Shown here piece by piece: positions 46,001 to 61,000 of a DNA stretch of 64,000 bases; the stretch's first letter is position 1, and every line of letters begins with the position of its first letter. Under the pieces are notes generated by a model, which saw only the letters and a list, made by a program, of their open reading frames with translations, had not been told where the DNA came from and searched no databases. Origin of the DNA: Otis tarda (taxonomy: Eukaryota; Chordata; Aves; Otidiformes; Otididae); assembly GCA_026413225.1 (NCBI GenBank), contig JAPMTP010000105.1, positions 90,986-154,985 on the forward strand. Reading direction: 5' to 3'. The position numbers and the translations under genes are program-made.

Positions 46001-49000
46001 GCAGGGACAAACTTGCTTCAGAGCAGGCAAAACTGCACTGGGCAGGGGATCTGAAGTGAAATAGGCAACCAAAAAAGCTCTTTTAGACTTTGTTTGGAGC
46101 CACCAACAGCCAGCTACAGTGCCTGTGCCTGGGCTGGCTGCTGGCAGCTTGTGGGCGGGCTCCTGACTCACCAGGGGTGGAGCTGACAACTCACAGCTGC
46201 ATTGCAACTGCTTACCACGAGGCATCAGCCATTTTGCTGCAGGGACAAACTTGCTTCAGAGCAGGCAAAACTGCACTGGGCAGGGGATCTGAAGTGAAAT
46301 AGGCAACCAAAAAAGCTCTTTTAGACTTTGTTTGGAGCCACCAACAGCCAGCTACAGTGCCTGTGCCTGGGCTGGCTGCTGGCAGCTTGTGGGCGGGCTC
46401 CTGACTCACCAGGGGTGGAGCTGACAACTCACAGCTGCATTCCAACTGCTTACCACGAGGCATCAGCCATTTTGCTGCAGGGACAAACTTGCTTCAGAGC
46501 AGGCAAAACTGCACTGGGCAGGGGATCTGAAGTGAAATGGTCAACCAAATATGCTCTTTTAGACTTTGTTTGGAGCCACCAACAGCCAGCTACAGTGCCT
46601 GTGCCTGGGCTGGCTGCTGGCAGCTTGTGGGCGGGCTCCTGACTCACCAGGGGTGGAGCTGACAACTCACAGCTGCATTCCAACTGCTTACCAGGAGGCA
46701 TCAGCCATTTTGCTGCAGGGACAACTTGCTTCAGAGCAGGCAAAACTGCACTGGGCAGGGGATCTGAAGTGAAATGGGCAACCAAAAAGCTCTTTTAGAC
46801 TTTGTTTGGAGCCACCAACAGCCAGCTACGGTGCCTGTGCCTGTGCTGGCTGCTGGCAGCTTGTGGGCGGGCTCCTGACTCACCAGGAGTGGAGCTGACT
46901 GCTTACCACGTGGCATCATCCATTTTGCTGCAGGGGCAAGCTTGCTTCAGAGCAGGCAAAACTGCACTGGGCAGGGGATCTGAAGTGAAATAGGCAACCA
47001 AAAAGCTCTTTTAGACTTTGTTTGGAGCCACCAACAGCCAGCTACAGTGCCTGTGCCTGGGCTGGCTGCTGGCAGCTTGTGGGCGGGCTCCTGACTCACC
47101 AGGGGTGGAGCTGACAACTCACAGCTGCATTCCAACTGCTTACCAGGAGGCATCAGCCATTTTGCTGCAGGGACAAACTTGCTTCAGAGCAGGCAAAACT
47201 GCACTGGGCAGGGGATCTGAAGTGAAATAGGCAACCAAAAAGCTCTTTTAGACTTTGTTTGGAGCCACCAACAGCCAGCTACAGTGCCTGTGCCTGGGCT
47301 GGCTGCTGGCAGCTTGTGGGCGGGCTCCTGACTCACCAGGGGTGGAGCTGACAACTCACAGCTGCATTCCAACTGCTTACCAGGAGGCATCAGCCATTTT
47401 GCTGCAGGGACAAACTTGCTTCAGAGCAGGCAAAACTGCACTGGGCAGGGGATCTGAAGTGAAATGGGCAACCAAAAATGCTCTTTTAGACTTTGTTTGG
47501 AGCCACCAACAGCCAGCTACAGTGCCTGTGCCTGTGCTGGCTGCTGGCAGCTTGTGGGCGGGCTCCTGACTCACCAGGGGTGGAGCTGACAACTCACAGC
47601 TGCATTCCAACTGCTTACCAGGAGGCATCAGCCATTTTGCTGCAGGGACAAACTTGCTTCAGAGCAGGCAAAACTGCACTGGGCAGGGGATCTGAAGTGA
47701 AATGGGCAACCAAAAAAGCTCTTTTAGACTTTGTTTGGAGCCACCAACAGCCAGCTACGGTGCCTGTGCCTGGGCTGGCTGCTGGCAGCTTGTGGGCGGG
47801 CTCCTGACTCACCAGGGGTGGAGCTGACAACTCACAGCTGCATTCCAACTGCTTACCAGGAGGCATCAGCCATTTTGCTGCAGGGACAAACTTGCTTCAG
47901 AGCAGGCAAAACTGCACTGGGCAGGGGATCTGAAGTGAAATGGTCAACCAAATATGCTCTTTTAGACTTTGTTTGGAGCCACCAACAGCCAGCTACAGTG
48001 CCTGTGCCTGGGCTGGCTGCTGGCAGCTTGTGGGCGGGCTCCTGACTCACCAGGGGTGGAGCTGACAACTCACAGCTGCATTCCAACTGCTTACCACGAG
48101 GCATCAGCCATTTTGCTGCAGGGACAAAATTGCTTCAGAGCAGGCAAAACTGCACTGGGCAGGGGATCTGAAGTGAAATGGGCAACCAAAAAGCTCTTTT
48201 AGACTTTGTTTGGAGCCACCAACAGCCAGCTACGGTGCCTGTGCCTGGTGCTGGCTGCTGGCAGCTTGTGGGCGGGCTCCTGACTCACCAGGGGTGGAGC
48301 TGACAACTCACAGCTGCATTCCAACTGCTTACCACGAGGCGTCAGCCATTTTGCTGCAGGGACAAAATTGCTTCAGAGCAGGCAAAACTGCACTGGGCAG
48401 GGGATCTGAAGTGAAATGGTCAACCAAAAAGCTCTTTTAGACTTTGTTTGGAGCCACCAACAGCCAGCTACAGTGCCTGTGCCTGGGCTGGCTGCTGGCA
48501 GCTTGTGGGCGGGCTCCTGACTCACCAGGGGTGGAGCTGACAACTCACAGCTGCATTCCAACTGCTTACCACGAGGCATCAGCCATTTTGCTGCAGGGAC
48601 AAACTTGCTTCAGAGCAGGCAAAACTGCACTGGGCAGGGGATCTGAAGTGAAATAGGCAACCAAAAAAGCTCTTTTAGACTTTGTTTGGAGCCACCAACA
48701 GCCAGCTACAGTGCCTGTGCCTGGGCTGGCTGCTGGCAGCTTGTGGGCGGGCTCCTGACTCACCAGGGGTGGAGCTGACAACTCACAGCTGCATTCCAAC
48801 TGCTTACCACGAGGCATCAGCCATTTTGCTGCAGGGACAAACTTGCTTCAGAGCAGGCAAAACTGCACTGGGCAGGGGATCTGAAGTGAAATAGGCAACC
48901 AAAAAAGCTCTTTTAGACTTTGTTTGGAGCCACCAACAGCCAGCTACAGTGCCTGTGCCTGGGCTGGCTGCTGGCAGCTTGTGGGCGGGCTCCTGACTCA

Positions 49001-52000
49001 CCAGGGGTGGAGCTGACAACTCACAGCTGCATTCCAACTGCTTACCACGAGGCATCAGCCATTTTGCTGCAGGGACAAATTGCTTCAGAGCAGGCAAAAC
49101 TGCACTGGGCAGGGGATCTGAAGTGAAATGGGCAACCAAAAAGCTCTTTTAGACTTTGTTTGGAGCCACCAACAGCCAGCTACGGTGCCTGTGCCTGTGC
49201 TGGCTGCTGGCAGCTTGTGGGCGGGCTCCTGACTCACCAGGGGTGGAGCTGACAACTCACAGCTGCATTCCAACTGCTTACCACGAGGCATCAGCCATTT
49301 TGCTGCAGGGACAAACTTGCTTCAGAGCAGGCAAAACTGCACTGGGCAGGGGATCTGAAGTGAAATGGTCAACCAATAATGCTCTTTTAGACTTTGTTTG
49401 GAGCCACCAACAGCCAGCTACGGTGCCTGTGCCTGGGCTGGCTGCTGGCAGCTTGTGGGCGGGCTCCTGACTCACCAGGAGTGGAGCTGACAACTCACAG
49501 CTGCATTCCAACCACGAGGCATCATCCATTTTGCTGCAGGGGCAAGCTTGCTTCAGAGCAGGCAAAACTGCACTGGGCAGGGGATCTGAAGTGAAATAGG
49601 CAACCAAAAAGCTCTTTTAGACTTTGTTTGGAGCCACCAACAGCCAGCTACAGTGCCTGTGCCTGGTCTGGCTGCTGGCAGCTTGTGGGCGGGCTCCTGA
49701 CTCACCAGGGGTGGAGCTGACAACTCACAGCTGCATTCCAACTGCTTACCACGAGGCATCAGCCATTTTGCTGCAGGGACAAACTTGCTTCAGAGCAGGC
49801 AAAACTGCACTGGGCAGGGGATCTGAAGTGAAATAGGCAACCAAAAAAGCTCTTTTAGACTTTGTTTGGAGCCACCAACAGCCAGCTACAGTGCCTGTGC
49901 CTGGGCTGGCTGCTGGCAGCTTGTGGGCGGGCTCCTGACTCACCAGGGGTGGAGCTGACAACTCACAGCTGCATTCCAACTGCTTACCAGGAGGCATCAG
50001 CCATTTTGCTGCACGGACAAACTTGCTTCAGAGCAGGCAAAACTGCACTGGGCAGGGGATCTGAAGTGAAATGGTCAACCAAATATGCTCTTTTAGACTT
50101 TGTTTGGAGCCACCAACAGCCAGCTACGGTGCCTGTGCCTGTGCTGGCTGCTGGCAGCTTGTGGGCGGGCTCCTGACTCACCAGGGGTGGAGCTGACAAC
50201 TCACAGCTGCATTCCAACTGCTTACCACGAGGCATCAGCCATTTTGCTGCAGGGACAAAATTGCTTCAGAGCAGGCAAAACTGCACTGGGCAGGGGATCT
50301 GAAGTGAAATGGGCAACCAAAAAGCTCTTTTAGACTTTGTTTGGAGCCACCAACAGCCAGCTACAGTGCCTGTGCCTGGGCTGGCTGCTGGCAGCTTGTG
50401 GGCGGGCTCCTGACTCACCAGGGGTGGAGCTGACAACTCACAGCTGCATTCCAACTGCTTACCAGGAGGCATCAGCCATTTTGCTGCAGGGACAAACTTG
50501 CTTCAGAGCAGGCAAAACTGCACTGGGCAGGGGATCTGAAGTGAAATGGGCAACCAAAAAAGCTCTTTTAGACTTTGTTTGGAGCCACCAACAGCCAGCT
50601 ACGGTGCCTGTGCCTGTGCTGGCTGCTGGCAGCTTGTGGGCGGGCTCCTGACTCACCAGGAGTGGAGCTGACTGCTTACCACGTGGCATCATCCATTTTG
50701 CTGCAGGGGCAAGCTTGCTTCAGAGCAGGCAAAACTGCACTGGGCAGGGGATCTGAAGTGAAATAGGCAACCAAAAAGCTCTTTTAGACTTTGTTTGGAG
50801 CCACCAACAGCCAGCTACAGTGCCTGTGCCTGGGCTGGCTGCTGGCAGCTTGTGGGCGGGCTCCTGACTCACCAGGGGTGGAGCTGACAACTCACAGCTG
50901 CATTCCAACTGCTTACCACGAGGCATCAGCCATTTTGCTGCAGGGACAAACTTGCTTCAGAGCAGGCAAAACTGCACTGGGCAGGGGATCTGAAGTGAAA
51001 TGGGCAACCAAATAAGCTCTTTTAGACTTTGTTTGGAGCCACCAACAGCCAGCTACAGTGCCTGTGCCTGGGCTGGCTGCTGGCAGCTTGTGGGCGGGCT
51101 CCTGACTCACCAGGGGTGGAGCTGACAACTCACAGCTGCATTCCAACTGCTTACCAGGAGGCATCAGCCATTTTGCTGCAGGGACAAACTTGCTTCAGAG
51201 CAGGCAAAACTGCACTGGGCAGGGGATCTGAAGTGAAATGGTCAACCAAATATGCTCTTTTAGACTTTGTTTGGAGCCACCAACAGCCAGCTACAGTGCC
51301 TGTGCCTGGGCTGGCTGCTGGCAGCTTGTGGGCGGGCTCCTGACTCACCAGGGGTGGAGCTGACAACTCACAGCTGCATTCCAACTGCTTACCACGAGGC
51401 ATCAGCCATTTTGCTGCAGGGGACAAAATTGCTTCAGAGCAGGCAAAACTGCACTGGGCAGGGGATCTGAAGTGAAATGGGCAACCAAAAAAGCTCTTTT
51501 AGACTTTGTTTGGAGCCACCAACAGCCAGCTACGGTGCCTGTGCCTGTGCTGGCTGCTGGCAGCTTGTGGGCGGGCTCCTGACTCACCAGGAGTGGAGCT
51601 GACAACTCACAGCTGCATTGCAACTGCTTACCACGTGGCATCATCCATTTTGCTGCAGGGGCAAGCTTGCTTCAGAGCAGGCAAAACTGCACTGGGCAGG
51701 GGATCTGAAGTGAAATAGGCAACCAAAAAAGCTCTTTTAGACTTTGTTTGGAGCCACCAACAGCCAGCTACAGTGCCTGTGCCTGGGCTGGCTGCTGGCA
51801 GCTTGTGGGCGGGCTCCTGACTCACCAGGGGTGGAGCTGACAACTCACAGCTGCATTGCAACTGCTTACCACGAGGCGTCAGCCATTTTGCTGCAGGGAC
51901 AAACTTGCTTCAGAGCAGGCAAAACTGCACTGGGCAGGGGATCTGAAGTGAAATGGGCAACCAAAAAAGCTCTTTTAGACTTTGTTTGGAGCCACCAACA

Positions 52001-55000
52001 GCCAGCTACAGTGCCTGTGCCTGGGCTGGCTGCTGGCAGCTTGTGGGCGGGCTCCTGACTCACCAGGGGTGGAGCTGACAACTCACAGCTGCATTCCAAC
52101 TGCTTACCACGAGGCATCAGCCATTTTGCTGCAGGGACAAACTTGTTTCAGAGCAGGCAAAACTGCACTGGGCAGGGGATCTGAAGTGAAATGGGCAACC
52201 AAAAAGCTCTTTTAGACTTTGTTTGGAGCCACCAACAGCCAGCTACAGTGCCTGTGCCTGTGCTGGCTGCTGGCAGCTTGTGGGCGGGCTCCTGACTCAC
52301 CAGGGGTGGAGCTGACAACTCACAGCTGCATTCCAACTGCTTACCACGAGGCATCAGCCATTTTGCTGCAGGGACAAACTTGCTTCAGAGCAGGCAAAAC
52401 TGCACTGGGCAGGGGATCTGAAGTGAAATGGGCAACCAAATATGCTCTTTTAGACTTTGTTTGGAGCCACCAACAGCCAGCTACAGTGCCTGTGCCTGGG
52501 CTGGCTGCTGGCAGCTTGTGGGCGGGCTCCTGACTCACCAGGGGTGGAGCTGACAACTCACAGCTGCATTCCAACTGCTTAACAGGAGGCATCAGCCATT
52601 TTGCTGCAGGGACAAACTTGCTTCAGAGCAGGCAAAACTGCACTGGGCAGGGGATCTGAAGTGAAATGGTCAACCAAAAATGCTCTTTTAGACTTTGTTT
52701 GGAGCCACCAACAGCCAGCTACAGTGCCTGTGCCTGGTCTGGCTGCTGGCAGCTTGTGGGCGGGCTCCTGACTCACCAGGGGTGGAGCTGACAACTCACA
52801 GCTGCATTCCAACTGCTTACCACGAGGCATCAGCCATTTTGCTGCAGGGACAAAACTTGCTTCAGAGCAGGCAAAACTGCACTGGGCAGGGGATCTGAAG
52901 TGAAATAGGCAACCAAAAAAGCTCTTTTAGACTTTGTTTGGAGCCACCAACAGCCAGCTACAGTGCCTGTGCCTGGTGCTGGCTGCTGGCAGCTTGTGGG
53001 CGGGCTCCTGACTCACCAGGGGTGGAGCTGACAACTCACAGCTGCATTCCAACTGCTTACCACGAGGCATCAGCCATTTTGCTGCAGGGACAAAATTGCT
53101 TCAGAGCAGGCAAAACTGCACTGGGCAGGGGATCTGAAGTGAAATGGTCAACCAAAAAAGCTCTTTTAGACTTTGTTTGGAGCCACCAACAGCCAGCTAC
53201 GGTGCCTGTGCCTGTGCTGGCTGCTGGCAGCTTGTGGGCGGGCTCCTGACTCACCAGGGGTGGAGCTGACAACTCACAGCTGCATTCCAACTGCTTACCA
53301 CGTGGCATCAGCCATTTTGCTGCAGGGGACAAAACTTGCTTCAGAGCAGGCAAAACTGCACTGGGCAGGGGATCTGAAGTGAAATAGGCAACCAAAAAAG
53401 CTCTTTTAGACTTTGTTTGGAGCCACCAACAGCCAGCTACAGTGCCTGTGCCTGGGCTGGCTGCTGGCAGCTTGTGGGCGGGCTCCTGACTCACCAGGGG
53501 TGGAGCTGACAACTCACAGCTGCATTCCAACTGCTTACCACGAGGCATCAGCCATTTTGCTGCAGGGACAAAATTGCTTCAGAGCAGGCAAAACTGCACT
53601 GGGCAGGGGATCTGAAGTGAAATAGGCAACCAAAAAAGCTCTTTTAGACTTTGTTTGGAGCCACCAACAGCCAGCTACAGTGCCTGTGCCTGGGCTGGCT
53701 GCTGGCAGCTTGTGGGCGGGCTCCTGACTCACCAGGGGTGGAGCTGACAACTCACAGCTGCATTCCAACTGCTTACCACGAGGCATCAGCCATTTTGCTG
53801 CAGGGACAAACTTGCTTCAGAGCAGGCAAAACTGCACTGGGCAGGGGATCTGAAGTGAAATGGGCAACCAAAAAAGCTCTTTTAGACTTTGTTTGGAGCC
53901 ACCAACAGCCAGCTACAGTGCCTGTGCCTGTTTTGGCTGCTGGCAGCTTGTGGGCGGGCTCCTGACTCACCAGGGGTGGAGCTGACAACTCACAGCTGCA
54001 TTCCAACTGCTTACCACGAGGCATCAGCCATTTTGCTGCAGGGACAAGCTTCAGAGCAGGCAAAACTGCACTGGGCAGGTGATCTGAAGTGAAATGGTCA
54101 ACCAATAATGCTCTTTTAGACTTTGTTTGGAGCCACCAACAGCCAGCTACAGTGCCTGTGCCTGTGCTGGCTGCTGGCAGCTTGTGGGCGGGCTCCTGAC
54201 TCACCAGGGGTGGAGCTGACAACTCACAGCTGCATTCCAACTGCTTACCACGAGGCATCATCCATTTTGCTGCAGGGGCAAGCTTGCTTCAGAGCAGGCA
54301 AAACTGCACTGGGCAGGGGATCTGAAGTGAAATAGGCAACCAAAAAGCTCTTTTAGACTTTGTTTGGAGCCACCAACAGCCAGCTACAGTGCCTGTGCCT
54401 GGGCTGGCTGCTGGCAGCTTGTGGGCGGGCTCCTGACTCACCAGGGGTGGAGCTGACAACTCACAGCTGCATTCCAACTGCTTACCACGAGGCGTCAGCC
54501 ATTTTGCTGCAGGGACAAACTTGCTTCAGAGCAGGCAAAACTGCACTGGGCAGGGGATCTGAAGTGAAATGGGCAACCAAAAAGCTCTTTTAGACTTTGT
54601 TTGGAGCCACCAACAGCCAGCTACAGTGCCTGTGCCTGTGCTGGCTGCTGGCAGCTTGTGGGCGGGCTCCTGACTCACCAGGGGCGGAGATGACTACTTA
54701 CCAGGAGGCATCATCCATTTTGCTGCAGGGACAAACTTGTTTCAGAGCAGGCAGAACTGCACTGGGCAGGGGATCTGAAGTGAAATAGGCAACCAAAAAA
54801 GCTCTTTTAGACTTTGTTTGGAGCCACCAACAGCCAGCTACAGTGCCTGTGCCTGGGCTGGCTGCTGGCAGCTTGTGGGCGGGCTCCTGACTCACCAGGG
54901 GTGGAGCTGACAACTCACAGCTGCATTCCAACTGCTTACCAGGAGGCATCAGCCATTTTGCTGCAGGGACAAGCTTCAGAGCAGGCAAAACTGCACTGGG

Positions 55001-58000
55001 CAGGGGATCTGAAGTGAAATGGTCAACCAAATAAGCTCTTTTAGACTTTGTTTGGAGCCACCAACAGCCAGCTACGGTGCCTGTGCCTGGGCTGGCTGCT
55101 GGCAGCTTGTGGGCGGGCTCCTGACTCACCAGGGGTGGAGCTGACAACTCACAGCTGCATTCCAACTGCTTACCACGAGGCATCAGCCATTTTGCTGCAG
55201 GGACAAACTTGCTTCAGAGCAGGCAAAACTGCACTGGGCAGGGGATCTGAAGTGAAATGGGCAACCAAAAAGCTCTTTTAGACTTTGTTTGGAGCCACCA
55301 ACAGCCAGCTACGGTGCCTGTGCCTGGTGCTGGCTGCTGGCAGCTTGTGGGCGGGCTCCTGACTCACCAGGGGTGGAGCTGACAACTCACAGCTGCATTG
55401 CAACTGCTTACCACGAGGCGTCAGCCATTTTGCTGCAGGGACAAACTTGCTTCAGAGCAGGCAAAACTGCACTGGGCAGGGGATCTGAAGTGAAATGGGC
55501 AACCAAAAAGCTCTTTTAGACTTTGTTTGGAGCCACCAACAGCCAGCTACAGTGCCTGTGCCTGGGCTGGCTGCTGGCAGCTTGTGGGCGGGCTCCTGAC
55601 TCACCAGGGGTGGAGCTGACAACTCACAGCTGCATTCCAACTGCTTACCACGTGGCATCAGCCATTTTGCTGCAGGGGCAAGCTTGCTTCAGAGCAGGCA
55701 AAACTGCACTGGGCAGGGGATCTGAAGTGAAATAGGCAACCAAAAAAGCTCTTTTAGACTTTGTTTGGAGCCACCAACAGCCAGCTACGGTGCCTGTGCC
55801 TGTTTTGGCTGCTGGCAGCTTGTGGGCGGGCTCCTGACTCACCAGGGGTGGAGCTGACAACTCACAGCTGCATTGCAACTGCTTACCACGAGGCATCAGC
55901 CATTTTGCTGCAGGGACAAAATTGCTTCAGAGCAGGCAAAACTGCACTGGGCAGGGGATCTGAAGTGAAATAGGCAACCAAAAAAGCTCTTTTAGACTTT
56001 GTTTGGAGCCACCAACAGCCAGCTACAGTGCCTGTGCCTGGGCTGGCTGCTGGCAGCTTGTGGGCGGGCTCCTGACTCACCAGGGGTGGAGCTGACAACT
56101 CACAGCTGCATTCCAACTGCTTACCAGGAGGCATCAGCCATTTTGCTGCAGAGACAAGCTTCAGAGCAGGCAAAACTGCACTGGGCAGGTGATCTGAAGT
56201 GAAATGGTCAACCAATAATGCTCTTTTAGACTTTGTTTGGAGCCACCAACAGCCAGCTACGGTGCCTGTGCCTGTGCTGGCTGCTGGCAGCTTGTGGGCG
56301 GGCTCCTGACTCACCAGGGTGGAGCTGACAACTCACAGCTGCATTCCAACTGCTTACCACGAGGCATCATCCATTTTGCTGCAGGGGCAAGCTTGCTTCA
56401 GAGCAGGCAAAACTGCACTGGGCAGGGGATCTGAAGTGAAATAGGCAACCAAAAAAGCTCTTTTAGACTTTGTTTGGAGCCACCAACAGCCAGCTACAGT
56501 GCCTGTGCCTGGGCTGGCTGCTGGCAGCTTGTGGGCGGGCTCCTGACTCACCAGGGGTGGAGCTGACAACTCACAGCTGCATTGCAACTGCTTACCACGA
56601 GGCGTCAGCCATTTTGCTGCAGGGACAAACTTGCTTCAGAGCAGGCAAAACTGCACTGGGCAGGGGATCTGAAGTGAAATGGGCAACCAAAAAAGCTCTT
56701 TTAGACTTTGTTTGGAGCCACCAACAGCCAGCTACAGTGCCTGTGCCTGGGCTGGCTGCTGGCAGCTTGTGTGCGGGCTCCTGACTCACCAGGGGTGGAG
56801 CTGACAACTCACAGCTGCATTCCAACTGCTTACCACGAGGCATCAGCCATTTTGCTGCAGGGACAAACTTGTTTCAGAGCAGGCAAAACTGCACTGGGCA
56901 GGGGATCTGAAGTGAAATAGGCAACCAAAAAAGCTCTTTTAGACTTTGTTTGGAGCCACCAACAGCCAGCTACAGTGCCTGTGCCTGGGCTGGCTGCTGG
57001 CAGCTTGTGGGCGGGCTCCTGACTCACCAGGGGTGGAGCTGACAACTCACAGCTGCATTCCAACTGCTTACCACGAGGCATCAGCCATTTTGCTGCAGGG
57101 ACAAAATTGCTTCAGAGCAGGCAAAACTGCACTGGGCAGGGGATCTGAAGTGAAATAGGCAACCAAAAAAGCTCTTTTAGACTTTGTTTGGAGCCACCAA
57201 CAGCCAGCTACAGTGCCTGTGCCTGTTTTGGCTGCTGGCAGCTTGTGTGCGGGCTCCTGACTCACCAGGGGTGGAGCTGACAACTCACAGCTGCATTCCA
57301 ACTGCTTTCCAGGAGGCATCATCCATTTTGCTGCAGGGACAAACTTGTTTCAGAGCAGGCAAAACTGCACTGGGCAGGGGATCTGAAGTGAAATAGGCAA
57401 CCAAAAAAGCTCTTTTAGACTTTGTTTGGAGCCACCAACAGCCAGCTACAGTGCCTGTGCCTGGGCTGGCTGCTGGCAGCTTGTGGGCGGGCTCCTGACT
57501 CACCAGGGGTGGAGCTGACAACTCACAGCTGCATTCCAACTGCTTACCACGAGGCATCAGCCATTTTGCTGCAGGGACAAAATTGCTTCAGAGCAGGCAA
57601 AACTGCACTGGGCAGGGGATCTGAAGTGAAATGGTCAACCAAATATGCTCTTTTAGACTTTGTTTGGAGCCACCAACAGCCAGCTACAGTGCCTGTGCCT
57701 GGGCTGGCTGCTGGCAGCTTGTGGGCGGGCTCCTGACTCACCAGGGGTGGAGCTGACAACTCACAGCTGCATTCCAACTGCTTACCACGAGGCATCAGCC
57801 ATTTTGCTGCAGGGACAAATTGCTTCAGAGCAGGCAAAACTGCACTGGGCAGGGGATCTGAAGTGAAATAGGCAACCAAAAAGCTCTTTTAGACTTTGTT
57901 TGGAGCCACCAACAGCCAGCTACGGTGCCTGTGCCTGTGCTGGCTGCTGGCAGCTTGTGGGCGGGCTCCTGACTCACCAGGGGTGGAGCTGACAACTCAC

Positions 58001-61000
58001 AGCTGCATTCCAACTGCTTACCACGAGGCATCAGCCATTTTGCTGCAGGGACAAAATTGCTTCAGAGCAGGCAAAACTGCACTGGGCAGGGGATCTGAAG
58101 TGAAATAGGCAACCAAAAAAGCTCTTTTAGACTTTGTTTGGAGCCACCAACAGCCAGCTACAGTGCCTGTGCCTGGGCTGGCTGCTGGCAGCTTGTGGGC
58201 GGGCTCCTGACTCACCAGGGGTGGAGCTGACAACTCACAGCTGCATTGCAACTGCTTACCACGAGGCATCAGCCATTTTGCTGCAGGGACAAACTTGCTT
58301 CAGAGCAGGCAAAACTGCACTGGGCAGGGGATCTGAAGTGAAATGGTCAACCAAAAAAGCTCTTTTAGACTTTGTTTGGAGCCACCAACAGCCAGCTACA
58401 GTGCCTGTGCCTGTGCTGGCTGCTGGCAGCTTGTGGGCGGGCTCCTGACTCACCAGGAGTGGAGCTGACAACTCACAGCTGCATTCCAACTGCTTACCAC
58501 GAGGCGTCAGCCATTTTGCTGCAGGGACAAACTTGCTTCAGAGCAGGCAAAACTGCACTGGGCAGGGGATCTGAAGTGAAATAGGCAACCAAAATAGCTC
58601 TTTTAGACTTTGTTTGGAGCCACCAACAGCCAGCTACAGTGCCTGTGCCTGGGCTGGCTGCTGGCAGCTTGTGGGCGGGCTCCTGACTCACCAGGGGTGG
58701 AGCTGACAACTCACAGCTGCATTCCAACTGCTTAACAGGAGGCATCAGCCATTTTGCTGCAGGGACAAACTTGCTTCAGAGCAGGCAAAACTGCACTGGG
58801 CAGGTGATCTGAAGTGAAATGGTCAACCAAATATGCTCTTTTAGACTTTGTTTGGAGCCACCAACAGCCAGCTACGGTGCCTGTGCCTGGGCTGGCTGCT
58901 GGCAGCTTGTGGGCGGGCTCCTGACTCACCAGGGGTGGAGCTGACAACTCACAGCTGCATTCCAACTGCTTACCAGGAGGCATCAGCCATTTTGCTGCAG
59001 GGACAAACTTGCTTCAGAGCAGGCAAAACTGCACTGGGCAGGGGATCTGAAGTGAAATGGGCAACCAAAAAGCTCTTTTAGACTTTGTTTGGAGCCACCA
59101 ACAGCCAGCTACGGTGCCTGTGCCTGGGCTGGCTGCTGGCAGCTTGTGGGCGGGCTCCTGACTCACCAGGGGTGGAGCTGACAACTCACAGCTGCATTCC
59201 AACTGCTTACCACGAGGCATCAGCCATTTTGCTGCAGGGACAAACTTGCTTCAGAGCAGGCAAAACTGCACTGGGCAGGGGATCTGAAGTGAAATGGGCA
59301 ACCAAAAAAGCTCTTTTAGACTTTGTTTGGAGCCACCAACAGCCAGCTACAGTGCCTGTGCCTGTGCTGGCTGCTGGCAGCTTGTGGGCGGGCTCCTGAC
59401 TCACCAGGGGTGGAGCTGACAACTCACAGCTGCATTCCAACTGCTTACCACGTGGCATCATCCATTTTGCTGCAGGGGCAAGCTTGCTTCAGAGCAGGCA
59501 AAACTGCACTGGGCAGGGGATCTGAAGTGAAATAGGCAACCAAAAAGCTCTTTTAGACTTTGTTTGGAGCCACCAACAGCCAGCTACAGTGCCTGTGCCT
59601 GGGCTGGCTGCTGGCAGCTTGTGGGCGGGCTCCTGACTCACCAGGGGTGGAGCTGACAACTCACAGCTGCATTCCAACTGCTTACCACGAGGCGTCAGCC
59701 ATTTTGCTGCAGGGACAAACTTGCTTCAGAGCAGGCAAAACTGCACTGGGCAGGGGATCTGAAGTGAAATGGGCAACCAAAAATGCTCTTTTAGACTTTG
59801 TTTGGAGCCACCAACAGCCAGCTACAGTGCCTGTGCCTGGGCTGGCTGCTGGCAGCTTGTGGGCGGGCTCCTGACTCACCAGGGGTGGAGCTGACAACTC
59901 ACAGCTGCATTCCAACTACTTACCAGGAGGCATCAGCCATTTTGCTGCAGGGACAAACTTGTTTCAGAGCAGGCAGAACTGCACTGGGCAGGGGATCTGA
60001 AGTGAAATAGGCAACCAAAAAGCTCTTTTAGACTTTGTTTGGAGCCACCAACAGCCAGCTACAGTGCCTGTGCCTGGGCTGGCTGCTGGCAGCTTGTGGG
60101 CGGGCTCCTGACTCACCAGGGGTGGAGCTGACAACTCACAGCTGCATTCCAACTGCTTACCACGAGGCATCAGCCATTTTGCTGCAGGGACAAACTTGCT
60201 TCAGAGCAGGCAAAACTGCACTGGGCAGGGGATCTGAAGTGAAATAGGCAACCAAAAAGCTCTTTTAGACTTTGTTTGGAGCCACCAACAGCCAGCTACA
60301 GTGCCTGTGCCTGGGCTGGCTGCTGGCAGCTTGTGGGCGGGCTCCTGACTCACCAGGGGTGGAGCTGACAACTCACAGCTGCATTCCAACTGCTTACCAC
60401 GAGGCATCAGCCATTTTGCTGCAGGGACAAACTTGCTTCAGAGCAGGCAAAACTGCACTGGGCAGGGGATCTGAAGTGAAATAGGCAACCAAAAAGCTCT
60501 TTTAGACTTTGTTTGGAGCCACCAACAGCCAGCTACAGTGCCTGTGCCTGGGCTGGCTGCTGGCAGCTTGTGGGCGGGCTCCTGACTCACCAGGGGTGGA
60601 GCTGACAACTCACAGCTGCATTCCAACTGCTTACCACGAGGCATCAGCCATTTTGCTGCAGGGGACAAAATTGCTTCAGAGCAGGCAAAACTGCACTGGG
60701 CAGGGGATCTGAAGTGAAATGGTCAACCAAAAAGCTCTTTTAGACTTTGTTTGGAGCCACCAACAGCCAGCTACAGTGCCTGTGCCTGGGCTGGCTGCTG
60801 GCAGCTTGTGGGCGGGCTCCTGACTCACCAGGGGTGGAGCTGACAACTCACAGCTGCATTCCAACTGCTTACCACGAGGCATCAGCCATTTTGCTGCAGG
60901 GACAAATTGCTTCAGAGCAGGCAAAACTGCACTGGGCAGGGGATCTGAAGTGAAATGGGCAACCAAAAAAGCTCTTTTAGACTTTGTTTGGAGCCACCAA

